Counted from the first letter of the stretch, positions 17,592 to 26,980 are shown. The stretch is 64,000 nt of DNA from Chitinimonas sp036961565 (GCF_036961565.1 NZ_JBAMDD010000015.1:45146-109145); one strand, 5' to 3'. Numbers and translations: made by a program. The notes: a model not told the origin generated them from the sequence alone.

Positions 17592-19195
17592 GGTCCGCCA
17601 TCCTGCAACAGCTTGCCCGGATTCATGATGCCCTTGGGGTCGAAGTGGCGGCACAGTTCGGTCAGCGTAGCCATACCCAACGGGCCTTTCTCGGCAGCGA
17701 GGTAAGGGGCGTGATCGCGGCCCACGCCGTGCTGATGGCTGATGGTGCCGCCATGCGCCACAATCGCTTCCGAGACCCTGGCCTTGTAGCGCTTCCAGCG
17801 GGCCATGTTGGCGTCGTAGCCGCCCGCTGCCGTGGGCCAGACAAAGGTGGAGTAGATGCTACTGCCCTGTGCGTAGAGATGGGAGAGGTGGGTAAAGGCA
17901 TGCACCCGCTCACCGTCCTCGGCAAAGGCGTCGCGGGCGGCTTGTTCCATGGCCAGCATCAGGGGTTTGACGCGTGGCCAGTCCACAGCGGTTTCTATGG
18001 TGTCGGCGCTGTAGCCGTGTTCCCACAGGGTGTTGCGCAGATATGGGCCCTTGAAGCGGTTCTGCGCCCAGCGGTCGCCCAGGCTGCGGCCGATGTAGAC
18101 ACCGCCATGCTGCCGAGTAAGCCGCTTGGCCTCGGCCAGTGCGTGCCTGGCGGTAGCGGGTGTGGCGGTCAGGCCCAGCATCAGCAGGCATTTTTCGTTA
18201 CGGCAGCCGCGCCAGCCCAGGTAGCGTTCCAGCCAGGCGATCAGGTTGGCGTGCCCAGCCAGGGCCAGATTGGTTTCGGTTTCGATGGCATTGGAGAGCC
18301 GCAGCATGGAGAGAGGCAGTTTCATCTGCACCAACTGCCGTACGGCTGCTTCTGCCGCATCCCAATCGGGGAAGAACAGGCCATGGAAGCTCTCGTGGCC
18401 GGCCAACGGTGTGACTCGCATGACTGCCTCGGTCAGCACCCCAAAGCGGCCCTCTGAACCCAATACCAGCTCACGCAGGTCCGGGCCGGCGCTGGAGGCG
18501 GGCAGAGTGGGCATATTGAGCGTGCCAATGGGGGTTTCCATACGGCCGCCGGCAAACAATTGTTCGATGCGCCCATAGCGCAGCGACTGCTGCCCCGATG
18601 ATCGGGTGACGACCCAACCGCCGACGGTGGAGTATTCGAACGATTGCGGGAAGTGACCCAGGGTATAGCCTTGGGCACGCAACTGGGCTTCGAGTACGGG
18701 GCCAGCCGTGCCGGCGCCAAAGGTGGCGAGCTGGCTGACGGTATCGAGATGCAGCAGCCGGTTCATTCGCGTCAGGTTCAGCGACAAGACCGGGCGTGGT
18801 GATACAGGGCAATCGAGGTGACCGGCCACGCTGGTGCCGCCGGCAAAGGGGATGACGATCCAGTCTGCTAGCTGTGCCATTGCCAGCAGTTCCTGTACCT
18901 GCTCGCTGGTCTCGGGGTAGGACACGCCATCGGGCACGGTAGGTGTGGTGCCGCAGCGCTTGCGTAGCCAGTCGGGGTAGCTCTCGCCCAGCGCCACGCT
19001 GAGCCGTACGACTGGGTCGGTACGGATCAAGGGGTGTGCCGGCAGGCGGGAGGGCGGGATGGCCGCCAGCAAGGCCTGCTGCTCGACATCCTGTTGTGGC
19101 CGGCCAGGGCCCAGCTTTTCCAGCAACATGGTGGTGGCCTTGTCGCTCAGGTTCATGGTGGTGGTGGTTTCTCCCCAACCGTTCCAGCGTCGCAT
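17579..19195 (-). CDS. FAD-binding oxidase related to alkylglycerone-phosphate synthase
   Basis: 538 residues of the VAO/PCMH flavoprotein family. The N-terminus MRRWNGWGE and the segment GHFPQSFEYSTVGGWVVTRS (near 210-230) are typical of alkyldihydroxyacetone-phosphate-synthase-like proteins, followed by GSEGRFGVLTEAVMRV and a C-terminal HQHGVGRDHAPYL motif. The eukaryotic enzyme swaps an acyl for an alkyl chain on dihydroxyacetone phosphate; many bacterial relatives have no proven activity. It is the first gene of a three-gene operon with a GlpD-like enzyme and an FGGY kinase, divergent from an AraC regulator. A role in making or breaking glyceryl ethers is an inference. Confidence 0.8.
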   Translation of the reverse strand: MRRWNGWGETTTTMNLSDKATTMLLEKLGPGRPQQDVEQQALLAAIPPSRLPAHPLIRTDPVVRLSVALGESYPDWLRKRCGTTPTVPDGVSYPETSEQVQELLAMAQLADWIVIPFAGGTSVAGHLDCPVSPRPVLSLNLTRMNRLLHLDTVSQLATFGAGTAGPVLEAQLRAQGYTLGHFPQSFEYSTVGGWVVTRSSGQQSLRYGRIEQLFAGGRMETPIGTLNMPTLPASSAGPDLRELVLGSEGRFGVLTEAVMRVTPLAGHESFHGLFFPDWDAAEAAVRQLVQMKLPLSMLRLSNAIETETNLALAGHANLIAWLERYLGWRGCRNEKCLLMLGLTATPATARHALAEAKRLTRQHGGVYIGRSLGDRWAQNRFKGPYLRNTLWEHGYSADTIETAVDWPRVKPLMLAMEQAARDAFAEDGERVHAFTHLSHLYAQGSSIYSTFVWPTAAGGYDANMARWKRYKARVSEAIVAHGGTISHQHGVGRDHAPYLAAEKGPLGMATLTELCRHFDPKGIMNPGKLLQDGGPWNV

Positions 19196-19258
19196 GGCTT
19201 ATGCTCCCAATCTCCCGCACGATGCGGATTGTTTATCTGTCAGTACTCTAGTTCAGTG
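19196..19258. promoter_or_regulatory. Divergent promoter region between the ether/glycerol operon and its AraC regulator
   Basis: Only 63 bases separate the two divergent starts, so the promoters must overlap and the AraC-type protein is a likely regulator of both directions. The stretch is AT-richer than the flanks. No firm -10/-35 pair could be chosen. Confidence 0.4.
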
Positions 19259-20311
19259 ATGCCGCCCAGCCATTTCGTTATTCCGCCAATCGCTTGTGCT
19301 ATCGCGCCAAATCCGCGCGTGGTGGCGCCTTATGCCCGCACGCTATGGGACGCTGCGCGCAATGAGGGGGTGCCCGAGTCACTATTGCTGGCTGCTGCGC
19401 CCATGCCGCAGGGTGAGGCAGACATGCCGCTGGCCGATTACCTGGCGATGTTCGAGGCAGCACTGGCCGCCACGGATCCCTTGTTTGGCTGGCGCCTGGG
19501 GCAGCAGGTCAAGCCGACCACCTATGGCGTCAATGGCATCCTGCTGCTGGCTTGCCCCACCCTGGGTTTGGCGCTGGAGCAGGTATTGCGGTTTGAGGCG
19601 CTGGTGCATGACCTGGGGCGGTCTAGCCTGTTGCAGCAAGAGGGTGTGGCGGTTTATAGCTGGCGCAATGACATGGCCTCGCATGCGGTGGCCGGTGCCT
19701 TGGCCGAATCGGTGTTCTCTGGCATCAAGACCTGTGCAGAGTGGCTGGCGGGCCGTCCGGTAATGCCGCTAGCCTTGGAATTTACCCACGCGGCACCGAG
19801 GGGCGGTAGCCTGGCCAGCCTGGCTGGGGTGGAGGTGGCGTATGGCTGCCCGATCAACCGAGTGGTGTTCCCGGCGGAGCTGCTGGCCTTGCCCATACCG
19901 CAAGCCAACAATGGCTTGCTGCCGCTGCTGCAGGGCCATGCAGAGGCGCTCTTGCGTGAGCGCCACCAAACCGAGCCGGCCATCGTGGGGCAAGTACGGC
20001 AGGTAGTGCTGAACAACCTGGGGGAAGGCGGCCTCAAGCTGGCAGATGTGGCGCAAGCCCTGCATCTCTCCACCCGCACCCTGCAACGCCGGCTGACTGA
20101 GGCCGGCATGGCCTTCCAGGATCTGCTTGATACTACCCGGCACGAGCTGGCGCGGCACTATCTGGTCAGTTCTGCCATGCCCATAGGTGAAATTGGCTAC
20201 TTGCTGGGTTATCGCGACCCTGCGGCCTTCCACCACGCCTTCAAGGGCTGGCAGGGCGAAGGGCCGGGTAGTTTCCGTGGGCGCAGCCAGCGCCCAGAGA
20301 GCCCGCTTTGA
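19259..20311 (+). CDS. AraC-family regulator with Arabinose_bd-type N-terminal domain
   Basis: 350 residues. The N-terminal 200 residues match the AraC Arabinose_bd style (ARTLWDAARNEGVPESLLLA; FGWRLGQQVKPTTYGVNGIL), found in OruR/ArgR-like regulators. The C-terminal double helix-turn-helix spans about 245-345 (KLADVAQALHLSTRTLQRRL and IGEIGYLLGYRDPAAFHHAF). ATG 19259 is taken because upstream codons overlap the divergent gene. It probably controls the adjacent flavoprotein, GlpD-like and kinase operon in response to a small molecule. Confidence 0.88.
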   Translation: MPPSHFVIPPIACAIAPNPRVVAPYARTLWDAARNEGVPESLLLAAAPMPQGEADMPLADYLAMFEAALAATDPLFGWRLGQQVKPTTYGVNGILLLACPTLGLALEQVLRFEALVHDLGRSSLLQQEGVAVYSWRNDMASHAVAGALAESVFSGIKTCAEWLAGRPVMPLALEFTHAAPRGGSLASLAGVEVAYGCPINRVVFPAELLALPIPQANNGLLPLLQGHAEALLRERHQTEPAIVGQVRQVVLNNLGEGGLKLADVAQALHLSTRTLQRRLTEAGMAFQDLLDTTRHELARHYLVSSAMPIGEIGYLLGYRDPAAFHHAFKGWQGEGPGSFRGRSQRPESPL

Positions 20312-20728
20312 GCGCAAGTCATTAGGTGGGGACGGGGTGGCAGGCGCTAGGGCACCCTGGTCCTGGGCCCCGGGGCAGCCTGATCCGGCAGGCTTATCCC
20401 TGACAGTCACAGCCCCCCCCGACATAGCCGCTGTTCGCCATCATTTTGACTGAGCTTCGGCTTTCAATTCATCACAGGCGCTGAGTCATAAAACGCACAG
20501 CTGGCTGGTCTTGATTATTCAAAAATAAGAATATACTTATTCTTGTGCTAGGCTTGCTGCAAGCCAGTTGACCTAGCTGTCTTCTGCTCTCTGGAGTGCG
20601 ATTGCCCTTGGTTTTTTCCCGTGGCTGACTAAGCTCAGTAGGCCAGTGCTATCAGCGCGTAGCCGCCATTAAGAACGGTTATCACACAATTCACTTTTCC
20701 TGGGGGACGGGATGACTGGGAGCAGGCA
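20312..20728. other. Gene-free stretch before the chemoreceptor
   Basis: No supported gene in 417 bases. The first half is GC-rich and the second half (from about 20500) is AT-rich, with AAAAATAAGAATATACTTATTC, as expected for promoter DNA. AAGAATA and TATTC there form a small inverted repeat. No clear sigma-28 promoter for the chemoreceptor was found. Confidence 0.4.
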
Positions 20729-22258
20729 ATGATATCTACCCGCAGCATCAGCGCCACGCTGAATACTCTCTTTGTACTGATCGTGACCCTCGTTCTGGTA
20801 ACGATGGGGGCTTACAACCACTACACCAGCAAGGCACGCCTGGAGCGGGGGCTACAGGAACAGGCCGATGCATTGGCGGTGCGGCTTCAGTTGAGCCTGC
20901 CTGCTGCCATCTGGAATTTCGACAAGACCCAGATAGGCCAGGTGCTGGAGGCGGAGATGGTTTCGCCTACCTTTAACGGTATCCAGCTGGTGAATGGCAA
21001 GGATTACCTCAGTGGCCTGACCCGGGGCTCGGATGGTAAGGCTACCAATGCGGCTGCCGATGCCAAGATCAGCGGTGTGCTGCGCGAGGTGCAGCTGCAG
21101 TTCGATGACAATGGCCAGAAGAAGAATGTCGCCACAGCCAAGATTTATGTGGACCAGGGATCGGTGGATGCCGCACTGAGGCAGAGCATGATCGTGCTGG
21201 CCGTACAGATCGTGATTGCCGACCTTGTGCTGCTGCTTGCCTTGTCTGCCGCGCTGTCTGCCGTGGTACTGCGTCCGCTCAAGCGGCTCAACAACGCGTT
21301 GAAGGAGATCGCCTCGGGCGAGGCTGACCTGACACGCCGCCTGGCGATCATAGGCAAGAACGAATTTGCCGATGTCTCGCAATCATTCAATGTGTTTGTG
21401 GAGCGATTGCAGGGTGTGATGCGGCAGGTGTCTGATACGGCGCCACAACTGGCGGCAGCGGCAGAACAGACTAGCCGCATCATGGAGCAGAGCAGCGCCG
21501 GCATACAGTTGCAGCAGGAAGAGAGTGAGGCCGTGGTGGTGGCCGCAGGTGAGCTGAGCCGGCAGGTGCATGAGATATCAGTGAACACCAGTGCGGCGTC
21601 CGAAGCGGCCAATTATGCCGATATCGAGGCAGAGAAGGGTCAATCGGTGGTGAGCGCCGCCATCAGCACCATCAGTGAAGCCACGAACGAGGTTGAGAAC
21701 GCCGCCCATGTGATTGCCGAGCTGGCAACCAATAGCGAGAAGATCGGTAGTGTGCTGTCGGTGATCAATGAGATCGCCAAGCAGACCAACCTGCTGGCGC
21801 TGAATGCTGCGATTGAGGCTGCCCGTGCGGGCGAAGCCGGTCGTGGCTTTGCCGTGGTGGCAGACGAGGTACGCACCCTGGCCAACCGTACCCACGACTC
21901 CACGACCGAGATACAGCAGGTGATTACCGAGCTGCAGAACGGTACCAGCCGTGCCGTGGCGGTGATGTCCATCAGCAAGGAGAAGGCTGATATGGGCCTC
22001 AAGCGTGCCCGTGAGGCGGGTGGCGTGATCCAGCATCTGGCCGAGTCCGCCCGCAAGATTGCCGAATTGAACGAGGAAATCGCTGCTGCCTCCAGCCAAC
22101 AGGATGAAGTGGTGGTGGGGGTGACCGACAGCATCCGCGAAATACAGAAGGTTGTCAGCGAGGCTGCCAATGGCTCGCGCCAGACAACGATTGCCAGTGA
22201 GGAGGTAGCCCGCCTGGCCGTGCGTTTGCAGGCCACGGTGGAGCAGTTCAAGGTTTAG
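20729..22258 (+). CDS. Methyl-accepting chemotaxis protein
   Basis: 509 residues: a first membrane helix at about 12-30, a periplasmic domain of about 125 residues (LPAAIWNFDKTQIGQVLEAE), a second helix at about 155-180, a HAMP domain (RPLKRLNNALKEIASGEADL) and a methyl-accepting signalling domain with the hairpin tip KQTNLLALNAAIEAARAGEA near 355. GGAGCAGGCA precedes the start. The next gene, a periplasmic binding protein, starts 19 bases downstream, so receptor and binding protein may work together. The receptor has no C-terminal CheR-tether pentapeptide; it ends in VEQFKV. Confidence 0.93.
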   Translation: MISTRSISATLNTLFVLIVTLVLVTMGAYNHYTSKARLERGLQEQADALAVRLQLSLPAAIWNFDKTQIGQVLEAEMVSPTFNGIQLVNGKDYLSGLTRGSDGKATNAAADAKISGVLREVQLQFDDNGQKKNVATAKIYVDQGSVDAALRQSMIVLAVQIVIADLVLLLALSAALSAVVLRPLKRLNNALKEIASGEADLTRRLAIIGKNEFADVSQSFNVFVERLQGVMRQVSDTAPQLAAAAEQTSRIMEQSSAGIQLQQEESEAVVVAAGELSRQVHEISVNTSAASEAANYADIEAEKGQSVVSAAISTISEATNEVENAAHVIAELATNSEKIGSVLSVINEIAKQTNLLALNAAIEAARAGEAGRGFAVVADEVRTLANRTHDSTTEIQQVITELQNGTSRAVAVMSISKEKADMGLKRAREAGGVIQHLAESARKIAELNEEIAAASSQQDEVVVGVTDSIREIQKVVSEAANGSRQTTIASEEVARLAVRLQATVEQFKV

Positions 22259-22277
22259 ACCAATGAGGGATACATCC

Positions 22278-23033
22278 ATGATACGTCGCAAGTTCACCCT
22301 GGCTTTGGGCGCATTGCTCGCAGCCGCCACCTTGTTGCCTGCGCAGGCAGACAACAAGACCATCACCCTGGCATCGCTGGAATGGCCACCGTACACCGGC
22401 GCCAAGCTAACCGAACAGGGTGCCAGCGTGGCGGTAGCCAAGGCAGCTTTCAAGGCCATGGGCTACGAGCTGAAGGTGCAGTTCTTTCCGTGGAGCCGTG
22501 CGGTGCAGCTGGGCAAGAGTGACCCAGGCTATGCGGGGTACTTTCCCGAGTACGACTCGGCCGACCTGCGCAAGGAATTCACGCTGTCTGACCCCATGGG
22601 CAACGGCCCCTTGGGCCTGGCGCAGCGCGTGGATACACCATTCAGCTGGAACAGCATCAACGATCTGTCCGCCAAGAAAATTGGCGTGGTGCAGGACTAT
22701 GTGAACACCACCGAGTTTGACGCACGCGTGGCCTCCAAGCAGCAGAAGGTTGATGTGGCTATCGACGATGGCAAGAACTTGGTCAAGCTAGGCGCAGGGC
22801 GCTTGGACTTGGCCGTGGTGGATAGCAATGTCTTTAACTACCTGATGAAGACCGATCCTGAACTCAAGCCCTTTGCCGGCAAATTGGCCATGAACGCCAA
22901 AGTGCTGGAGGACAAAAAGCTGTTCATCTGCTTCAAGAAAGATGCCGAGGGCCAGCGTATCGCCAAGATTTTCAACGAGGGCCTGAAGAAAATAGACGTG
23001 AACGCCATTATGGCCAAGCGCCTGGGCAGCTGA
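22278..23033 (+). CDS. Periplasmic solute-binding protein, family 3
   Basis: 251 residues with a signal peptide (MIRRKFTLALGALLAAATLL, cleavage near AQADNK) and an amino-acid-binding-type fold (ITLASLEWPPYTGAKLTEQG; GYELKVQFFPWSRAVQLGKS; ADLRKEFTLSDPMGNGPLGL). ATG 22278 has GAGGGA seven bases upstream; an in-frame ATG at 22263 is less likely. No permease or ATPase gene is attached. Next to a chemoreceptor, it may present its ligand for taxis or be a free sensor protein. Confidence 0.85.
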   Translation: MIRRKFTLALGALLAAATLLPAQADNKTITLASLEWPPYTGAKLTEQGASVAVAKAAFKAMGYELKVQFFPWSRAVQLGKSDPGYAGYFPEYDSADLRKEFTLSDPMGNGPLGLAQRVDTPFSWNSINDLSAKKIGVVQDYVNTTEFDARVASKQQKVDVAIDDGKNLVKLGAGRLDLAVVDSNVFNYLMKTDPELKPFAGKLAMNAKVLEDKKLFICFKKDAEGQRIAKIFNEGLKKIDVNAIMAKRLGS

Positions 23034-23101
23034 TAGTCAACACGGTAACCACCAATACGCTGGGCCAGAATCGGCCCAGTGCTTAGTATAAGGAGTGAGT
23101 A

Positions 23102-23869
23102 ATGGGCAAAAAGCTGATTCTGGCTGGATTGCTGGCGGTGGCCGGCTTGGCGGTACAAGCCGCCGAGAAGCCTGCCTCGGTCAAACTCTGCTTTGACAAT
23201 GTAGAGGTTTATCCCTGGGTAGTGGAAGGGCGGGATGGGCTCAATATTGTCCAGCTGAAAATGGCGGCACAAAAGCTGGGTGTGAAGATCGAATTTGTGC
23301 GTACGCCCTGGGCCCGCTGTCTGGATGACTTGGGCAAGGGCAATATGGATGGCGCCTTTGCTGCCAGCTTCAAGACCGATCGCTTGGCGGTAGGCTTCTA
23401 CCCCGGCGCCAGCGACAAAGCCGATGCCACCAAGTACATGATGATGGACGGCTATTCGCTGTATAAGGCCAAGGGCAGCAATATCAATTTTGATGGCAAG
23501 ACCATTGCCAACCTGACCAGCGCAGTAGGGGCCCAGCAAGGCTATTCCATTGTGGATCAGCTCAAGGGCATGGGTGTGCGGGTGGACGATGGCACCCGCA
23601 GCGCTGACGATACCCTGCGCAAACTGCTAGCCGGGCGTTTGCAGGCTGTGGCATTGCAGACCCTGGAAGGCGACAACTCCATACAGCAGGCGGAATTCGC
23701 CGGCAAGGTGGAGAAAGTCAGCACGCCGCTGGTGGAGAAGCCCTATTACCTGATGCTGTCCAAGCAGTTTGTGGGCAAGAACGCCGACTTCGCCAAGGAA
23801 CTCTGGAATGCGGTGGCGGCGGCGCGCGAATCACCGGAGTACAAGAAGGCTGTCAGCAGCTTCAAGTAG
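23102..23869 (+). CDS. Periplasmic solute-binding protein, family 3
   Basis: 255 residues with a signal peptide (MGKKLILAGLLAVAGLAVQA) and a family-3 fold (LCFDNVEVYPWVVEGRDG; IEFVRTPWARCLDDLGKGNM). A strong AAGGAG site lies just upstream. Two Cys residues (near positions 30 and 75) could form a disulfide. It is the third gene of the chemoreceptor cluster and only distantly like its neighbour, so the two probably bind different ligands. No transporter membrane subunits are present, and a terminator follows. Confidence 0.83.
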   Translation: MGKKLILAGLLAVAGLAVQAAEKPASVKLCFDNVEVYPWVVEGRDGLNIVQLKMAAQKLGVKIEFVRTPWARCLDDLGKGNMDGAFAASFKTDRLAVGFYPGASDKADATKYMMMDGYSLYKAKGSNINFDGKTIANLTSAVGAQQGYSIVDQLKGMGVRVDDGTRSADDTLRKLLAGRLQAVALQTLEGDNSIQQAEFAGKVEKVSTPLVEKPYYLMLSKQFVGKNADFAKELWNAVAAARESPEYKKAVSSFK

Positions 23870-23893
23870 TTGTAACGGTTTTGTGTGGCATCC

Positions 23894-23926
23894 AATGCCC
23901 GGCCTGGACCGGGCATTGTTGTTTCT
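23894..23926 (+). terminator. Rho-independent terminator after the binding-protein genes
   Basis: AATGCCCGG (23894-23902) and CCGGGCATT (23909-23917) form a perfect 9-bp stem with a 6-base loop, followed by GTTGTTTCT. The rest of the 23927-24283 stretch holds no supported gene, only the helicase promoter. Confidence 0.85.
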
Positions 23927-24250
23927 ACCGCGTTATCCAGAACATGAGTAAGTTTGATGCCATTGGTGCGGTCAGTTGGCGGCAAGCCGGCCTCGCTGGC
24001 GGGGGAGGGCTATGACCCCAGCTCTCGTATTCTGTCCGCCGAAGACACCACCTGGGCATGCTCAGCCTGGCAAGCCTGCCTGGCGTCGCTGTTGCGTCTA
24101 GGCAGCGACCCCGGCGCCATCCTCGTCTTTCAGGTGCCATGGCGGCCAACTGCACAATCGATCTGAATTGGCCCGATTGGGGCATCAACTGGCAGGGACT
24201 GCTCCCGCCTAGGTCTGCCAAGATTAGGCCTGATTGCTGGCTTGGGCACG

Positions 24251-24256
24251 TATAAT
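24251..24256 (+). promoter_or_regulatory. Probable -10 box of the helicase promoter
   Basis: A perfect TATAAT lies 27 bases upstream of the helicase start. No good -35 hexamer is present at 16-18 bases, so the promoter call is tentative. The predicted leader is very short (about 20 bases). Confidence 0.4.
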
Positions 24257-24283
24257 CATTTCCTTTTATAAGTGCGGGATACC

Positions 24284-25537
24284 ATGTCTTTTGCCGATCT
24301 GGGCCTGACTGAACCGCTGCTGGTGAAGCTGGCGGCCTGTCAGTATGCTGAGCCCACGCCTATACAGCAACAGGCGATTCCGGCCGTTTTGCAAGGGCGT
24401 GATGTGTTGGGGCTGGCGCCGACAGGATCGGGCAAGACTGCGGCTTACTGCCTGCCCTTGCTGCAGCAGCTGTCTGCCTTGCCCGAGAGCAAGGTACGAC
24501 GTTTGCAGGTGTTGGTGCTGGTGCCGACGCGCGAATTGGCCATACAGGTGGATGAAACGCTGGGGCAGCTGAGCCAGGGTTCCCGACTGAAGCGGGTGCT
24601 TGCCTACGGTGGTGTATCAATCAACCCGCAGATGATGGATTTGCGGGGCGGTGCCGATGTGGTGATCGCCACCCCAGGGCGCTTGCTGGATCTGTTGGGG
24701 CAGAATGCGCTGAGCCTGGGTAGCTTGAGTACCCTGGTGCTGGATGAGGCAGACCGTCTGCTGGACATGGATTTTGCCGATGAGCTGGGCCGGTTGCTGG
24801 CCTTGATGCCTATGCAGCGGCAGAACCTGTTTTTCTCGGCGACTTTTCCTGCGGCTGTGATGGCGCTGGCCGACCGCTTGCTGCGGAACCCGGTGCGCAT
24901 CGTGCTGACGACGGAACCCGCCTATGTGCCAGCCATCAGCCAACGTGCCATACAGATAGACGATAACCGCCGTACGGCTTTGCTGCGCCATTTGCTGCAG
25001 CAGGCCCAATGGACTCAGGTGCTGGTTTTTGCTGCATCCCAGCATGCTACCGAACGGCTGGCCGACAAGCTGGGCCGTGCCGGCATTGCCGCAGCTGCCC
25101 TGCACGGGCAGCTTAGCCAGGGTAGGCGTGGGCAGGTGCTGCAGGATTTCAAGGCGGGCCTGCTGCAGGTGCTAGTAGCAACCGATATTGCAGCCCGTGG
25201 CATTGATATTGTCCAGTTGCCGGTGGTGGTGAACTACGATCTGCCGCGTTCAGCGGTGGATTACGCCCACCGCATAGGCCGTACGGCGCGCGCGGGGGCG
25301 GATGGCCTGGCGGTGAGCTTTATCAGCGCTGATACCGAAGCGCACTTCCGCCTGATAGAAAAACGGCAAGGGCTGCGGGTTGGGCGCGAAGTGGTGGCGG
25401 GGTACGAGCCTATACAACAGGCCTCGGCGGTGGTGGACGCCAGTGGCAATGGCGGCATCAAAGGCAAGCGCAAGAGCAAGAAAGACAAGCTGCGTGAGGC
25501 TGCCGCCTATGCCACAAAAGAAAAACCAGGGGCATAG
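24284..25537 (+). CDS. DEAD-box ATP-dependent RNA helicase, RhlE-like
   Basis: 417 residues with all helicase motifs in order: Q motif (PTPIQQQAIPAV), Walker A APTGSGKT near 45, PTRELA, TPGRLLD, DEAD near 155, SAT (FFSATFP), and the C-terminal ARGIDI and HRIGRTAR motifs. The tail is Lys-rich (KGKRKSKKDK), as in RhlE-type proteins. ATG 24284 is used; the upstream in-frame GTG at 24272 lies close to the -10 box. The 3' end overlaps the convergent DUF1993 gene by 31 bases. The likely role is RNA remodelling in ribosome assembly or mRNA decay. Confidence 0.93.
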   Translation: MSFADLGLTEPLLVKLAACQYAEPTPIQQQAIPAVLQGRDVLGLAPTGSGKTAAYCLPLLQQLSALPESKVRRLQVLVLVPTRELAIQVDETLGQLSQGSRLKRVLAYGGVSINPQMMDLRGGADVVIATPGRLLDLLGQNALSLGSLSTLVLDEADRLLDMDFADELGRLLALMPMQRQNLFFSATFPAAVMALADRLLRNPVRIVLTTEPAYVPAISQRAIQIDDNRRTALLRHLLQQAQWTQVLVFAASQHATERLADKLGRAGIAAAALHGQLSQGRRGQVLQDFKAGLLQVLVATDIAARGIDIVQLPVVVNYDLPRSAVDYAHRIGRTARAGADGLAVSFISADTEAHFRLIEKRQGLRVGREVVAGYEPIQQASAVVDASGNGGIKGKRKSKKDKLREAAAYATKEKPGA

Positions 25538-26043
25538 GCATGGTGGCCGTCGAAATCTTGCTTGCTGAGCGGCACACCCTGGTGGCGCAGGATGGCGTAA
25601 ACCATGCCCAGGTGGAAGAAGAAGTTGGGCAGGGTGTAGTGCAGCAAATAGTCGTGCCGGTTGAACTGGCGCTGGGCCTGGCCTGCCTGGGTGGTGATGG
25701 GCAGTTCGGGGGGATGCGCCATCTGTTCGCGGGTCAGGCACTCCAGTAAACCCAGCGTCTGGCCCAGGCAGGCCTGCAGCCCTGCAAAGCTGCTGCCGGT
25801 ATCTGGCAGGCTTGGGATAGCCTGGCCCGCCAAGGGGTAACAGGCGCGCAGGCTGAAGCCAGCGGTGATGCCGACCTGCTGCGCCAGGTTGAACATATCG
25901 GGTGCCAGACGCGCGGTCAGCAGCTTCTCAGCCGCGTACCCATCCTCTTGGGCATGGATAGCGGCTTTCGCCAGCATGTGCGCCAGTTGTTGCAGGTAGT
26001 GGCTGAACACTGGCACCGAAGCGTCGTAGAGGGTGGTTTGCAT
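25507..26043 (-). CDS. DUF1993-family protein
   Basis: 178 residues starting MQTTLYDASVPVFSHYLQQL, the typical opening of DUF1993, followed by LLTARLAPDMFNLAQQVGIT and the histidine-containing HYTLPNFFFHLGMVYAILRH near the end. The fold is a four-helix bundle related to DinB-like proteins; the function is unknown. It is convergent with and overlaps the helicase gene by 31 bases. No operon partner is present. Confidence 0.8.
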   Translation of the reverse strand: MQTTLYDASVPVFSHYLQQLAHMLAKAAIHAQEDGYAAEKLLTARLAPDMFNLAQQVGITAGFSLRACYPLAGQAIPSLPDTGSSFAGLQACLGQTLGLLECLTREQMAHPPELPITTQAGQAQRQFNRHDYLLHYTLPNFFFHLGMVYAILRHQGVPLSKQDFDGHHAYAPGFSFVA

Positions 26044-26262
26044 GATGACCGAGTCGCGTGTGGGGCAGCAAATCTAGCTGATTCCGGTGGATTTGGGGTG
26101 TTGGCGCTGCCAGCAAGCTCCTGCGTAGCGCTTGCGCAAACGAGTGTTGCGGCGGGGTGCTGCTTGAAAGCGGAGGCGGTCGCCCTGATGTAGAGCACTG
26201 CTGCTGTATCTACTTCCAATCATCAACCGGCGTGCAGGCTAGGCCTGCCCCGAAGGATAGAC

Positions 26263-26967
26263 ATGATCGACCTCTCGGCTTTCCCCATTACCCAGAAGTG
26301 GCCCGCATCCCATCCTGACCGGCTGCAACTGTATTCCTTGCCCACGCCCAACGGTGTGAAAGTCTCGATCATGCTGGAAGAGACAGGCTTGCCTTACGAG
26401 GCTCACCTGGTCAGCTTCGAGAGCAATGACCAGATGTCGCCGGCGTTCTTGTCCTTGAACCCGAATAACAAGATACCGGCGATATTGGACCCCCACGGCC
26501 CGGGCGAACGGCCCCTGGCCCTGTTTGAGTCGGGCGCCATCCTACTGTACCTGGCGGAGAAGACAGGGAAGTTTCTGCCGGCTGATCCCGCTGAGCGTTA
26601 CGAGACGATACAGTGGCTGATGTTCCAGATGGGGGGAATAGGCCCGATGTTTGGCCAACTGGGCTTCTTCCACAAGTTTGCCGGCAAGGATTATGAAGAC
26701 AAGCGTCCGCGTGATCGCTATGTGGCGGAATCCAAGCGCCTGTTGGCAGTGTTGAACCAGCGCCTGGCGGACAGGGAATGGATCATGGGCGAGCGCTATA
26801 CCATCGCCGATATCGCCGTGTTCCCCTGGGTGCGTAACCTCATAGGCTATTACGGCGCGGGCGAGCTGGTAGGGGTTAGCGACTTTCCCCATGTGTTGCG
26901 CGCACTGGATGCGTTTGTGGCACGGCCAGCTGTTGCTACTGGCCTGGGGATACCTGCCAAGGCCTGA
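26263..26967 (+). CDS. Glutathione S-transferase family protein (YfcG/Ure2-like)
   Basis: 234 residues with an N-terminal thioredoxin-like domain (LQLYSLPTPNGVKVSIMLEE, the TPNG motif of Nu-class GSTs such as YfcG) and the cis-Pro/ES motif NNKIPAILD...LFESGAILLYLAEKTG that binds glutathione. The C-terminal helical domain has the YTIADIAVFPWV hydrophobic motif. AAGGAT precedes the start. YfcG-type proteins reduce disulfides with glutathione. The gene is monocistronic and convergent with a broken radical SAM gene 13 bases downstream. Confidence 0.9.
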   Translation: MIDLSAFPITQKWPASHPDRLQLYSLPTPNGVKVSIMLEETGLPYEAHLVSFESNDQMSPAFLSLNPNNKIPAILDPHGPGERPLALFESGAILLYLAEKTGKFLPADPAERYETIQWLMFQMGGIGPMFGQLGFFHKFAGKDYEDKRPRDRYVAESKRLLAVLNQRLADREWIMGERYTIADIAVFPWVRNLIGYYGAGELVGVSDFPHVLRALDAFVARPAVATGLGIPAKA

Positions 26968-26980
26968 TGTAGCCACTCAG

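Noticed and set aside
24351..24360. Idea that the helicase starts at the upstream GTG (24272)
   Set aside because: The ATG at 24284 gives the family-typical MSFADLGL opening and the GTG would leave almost no leader after the -10 box.
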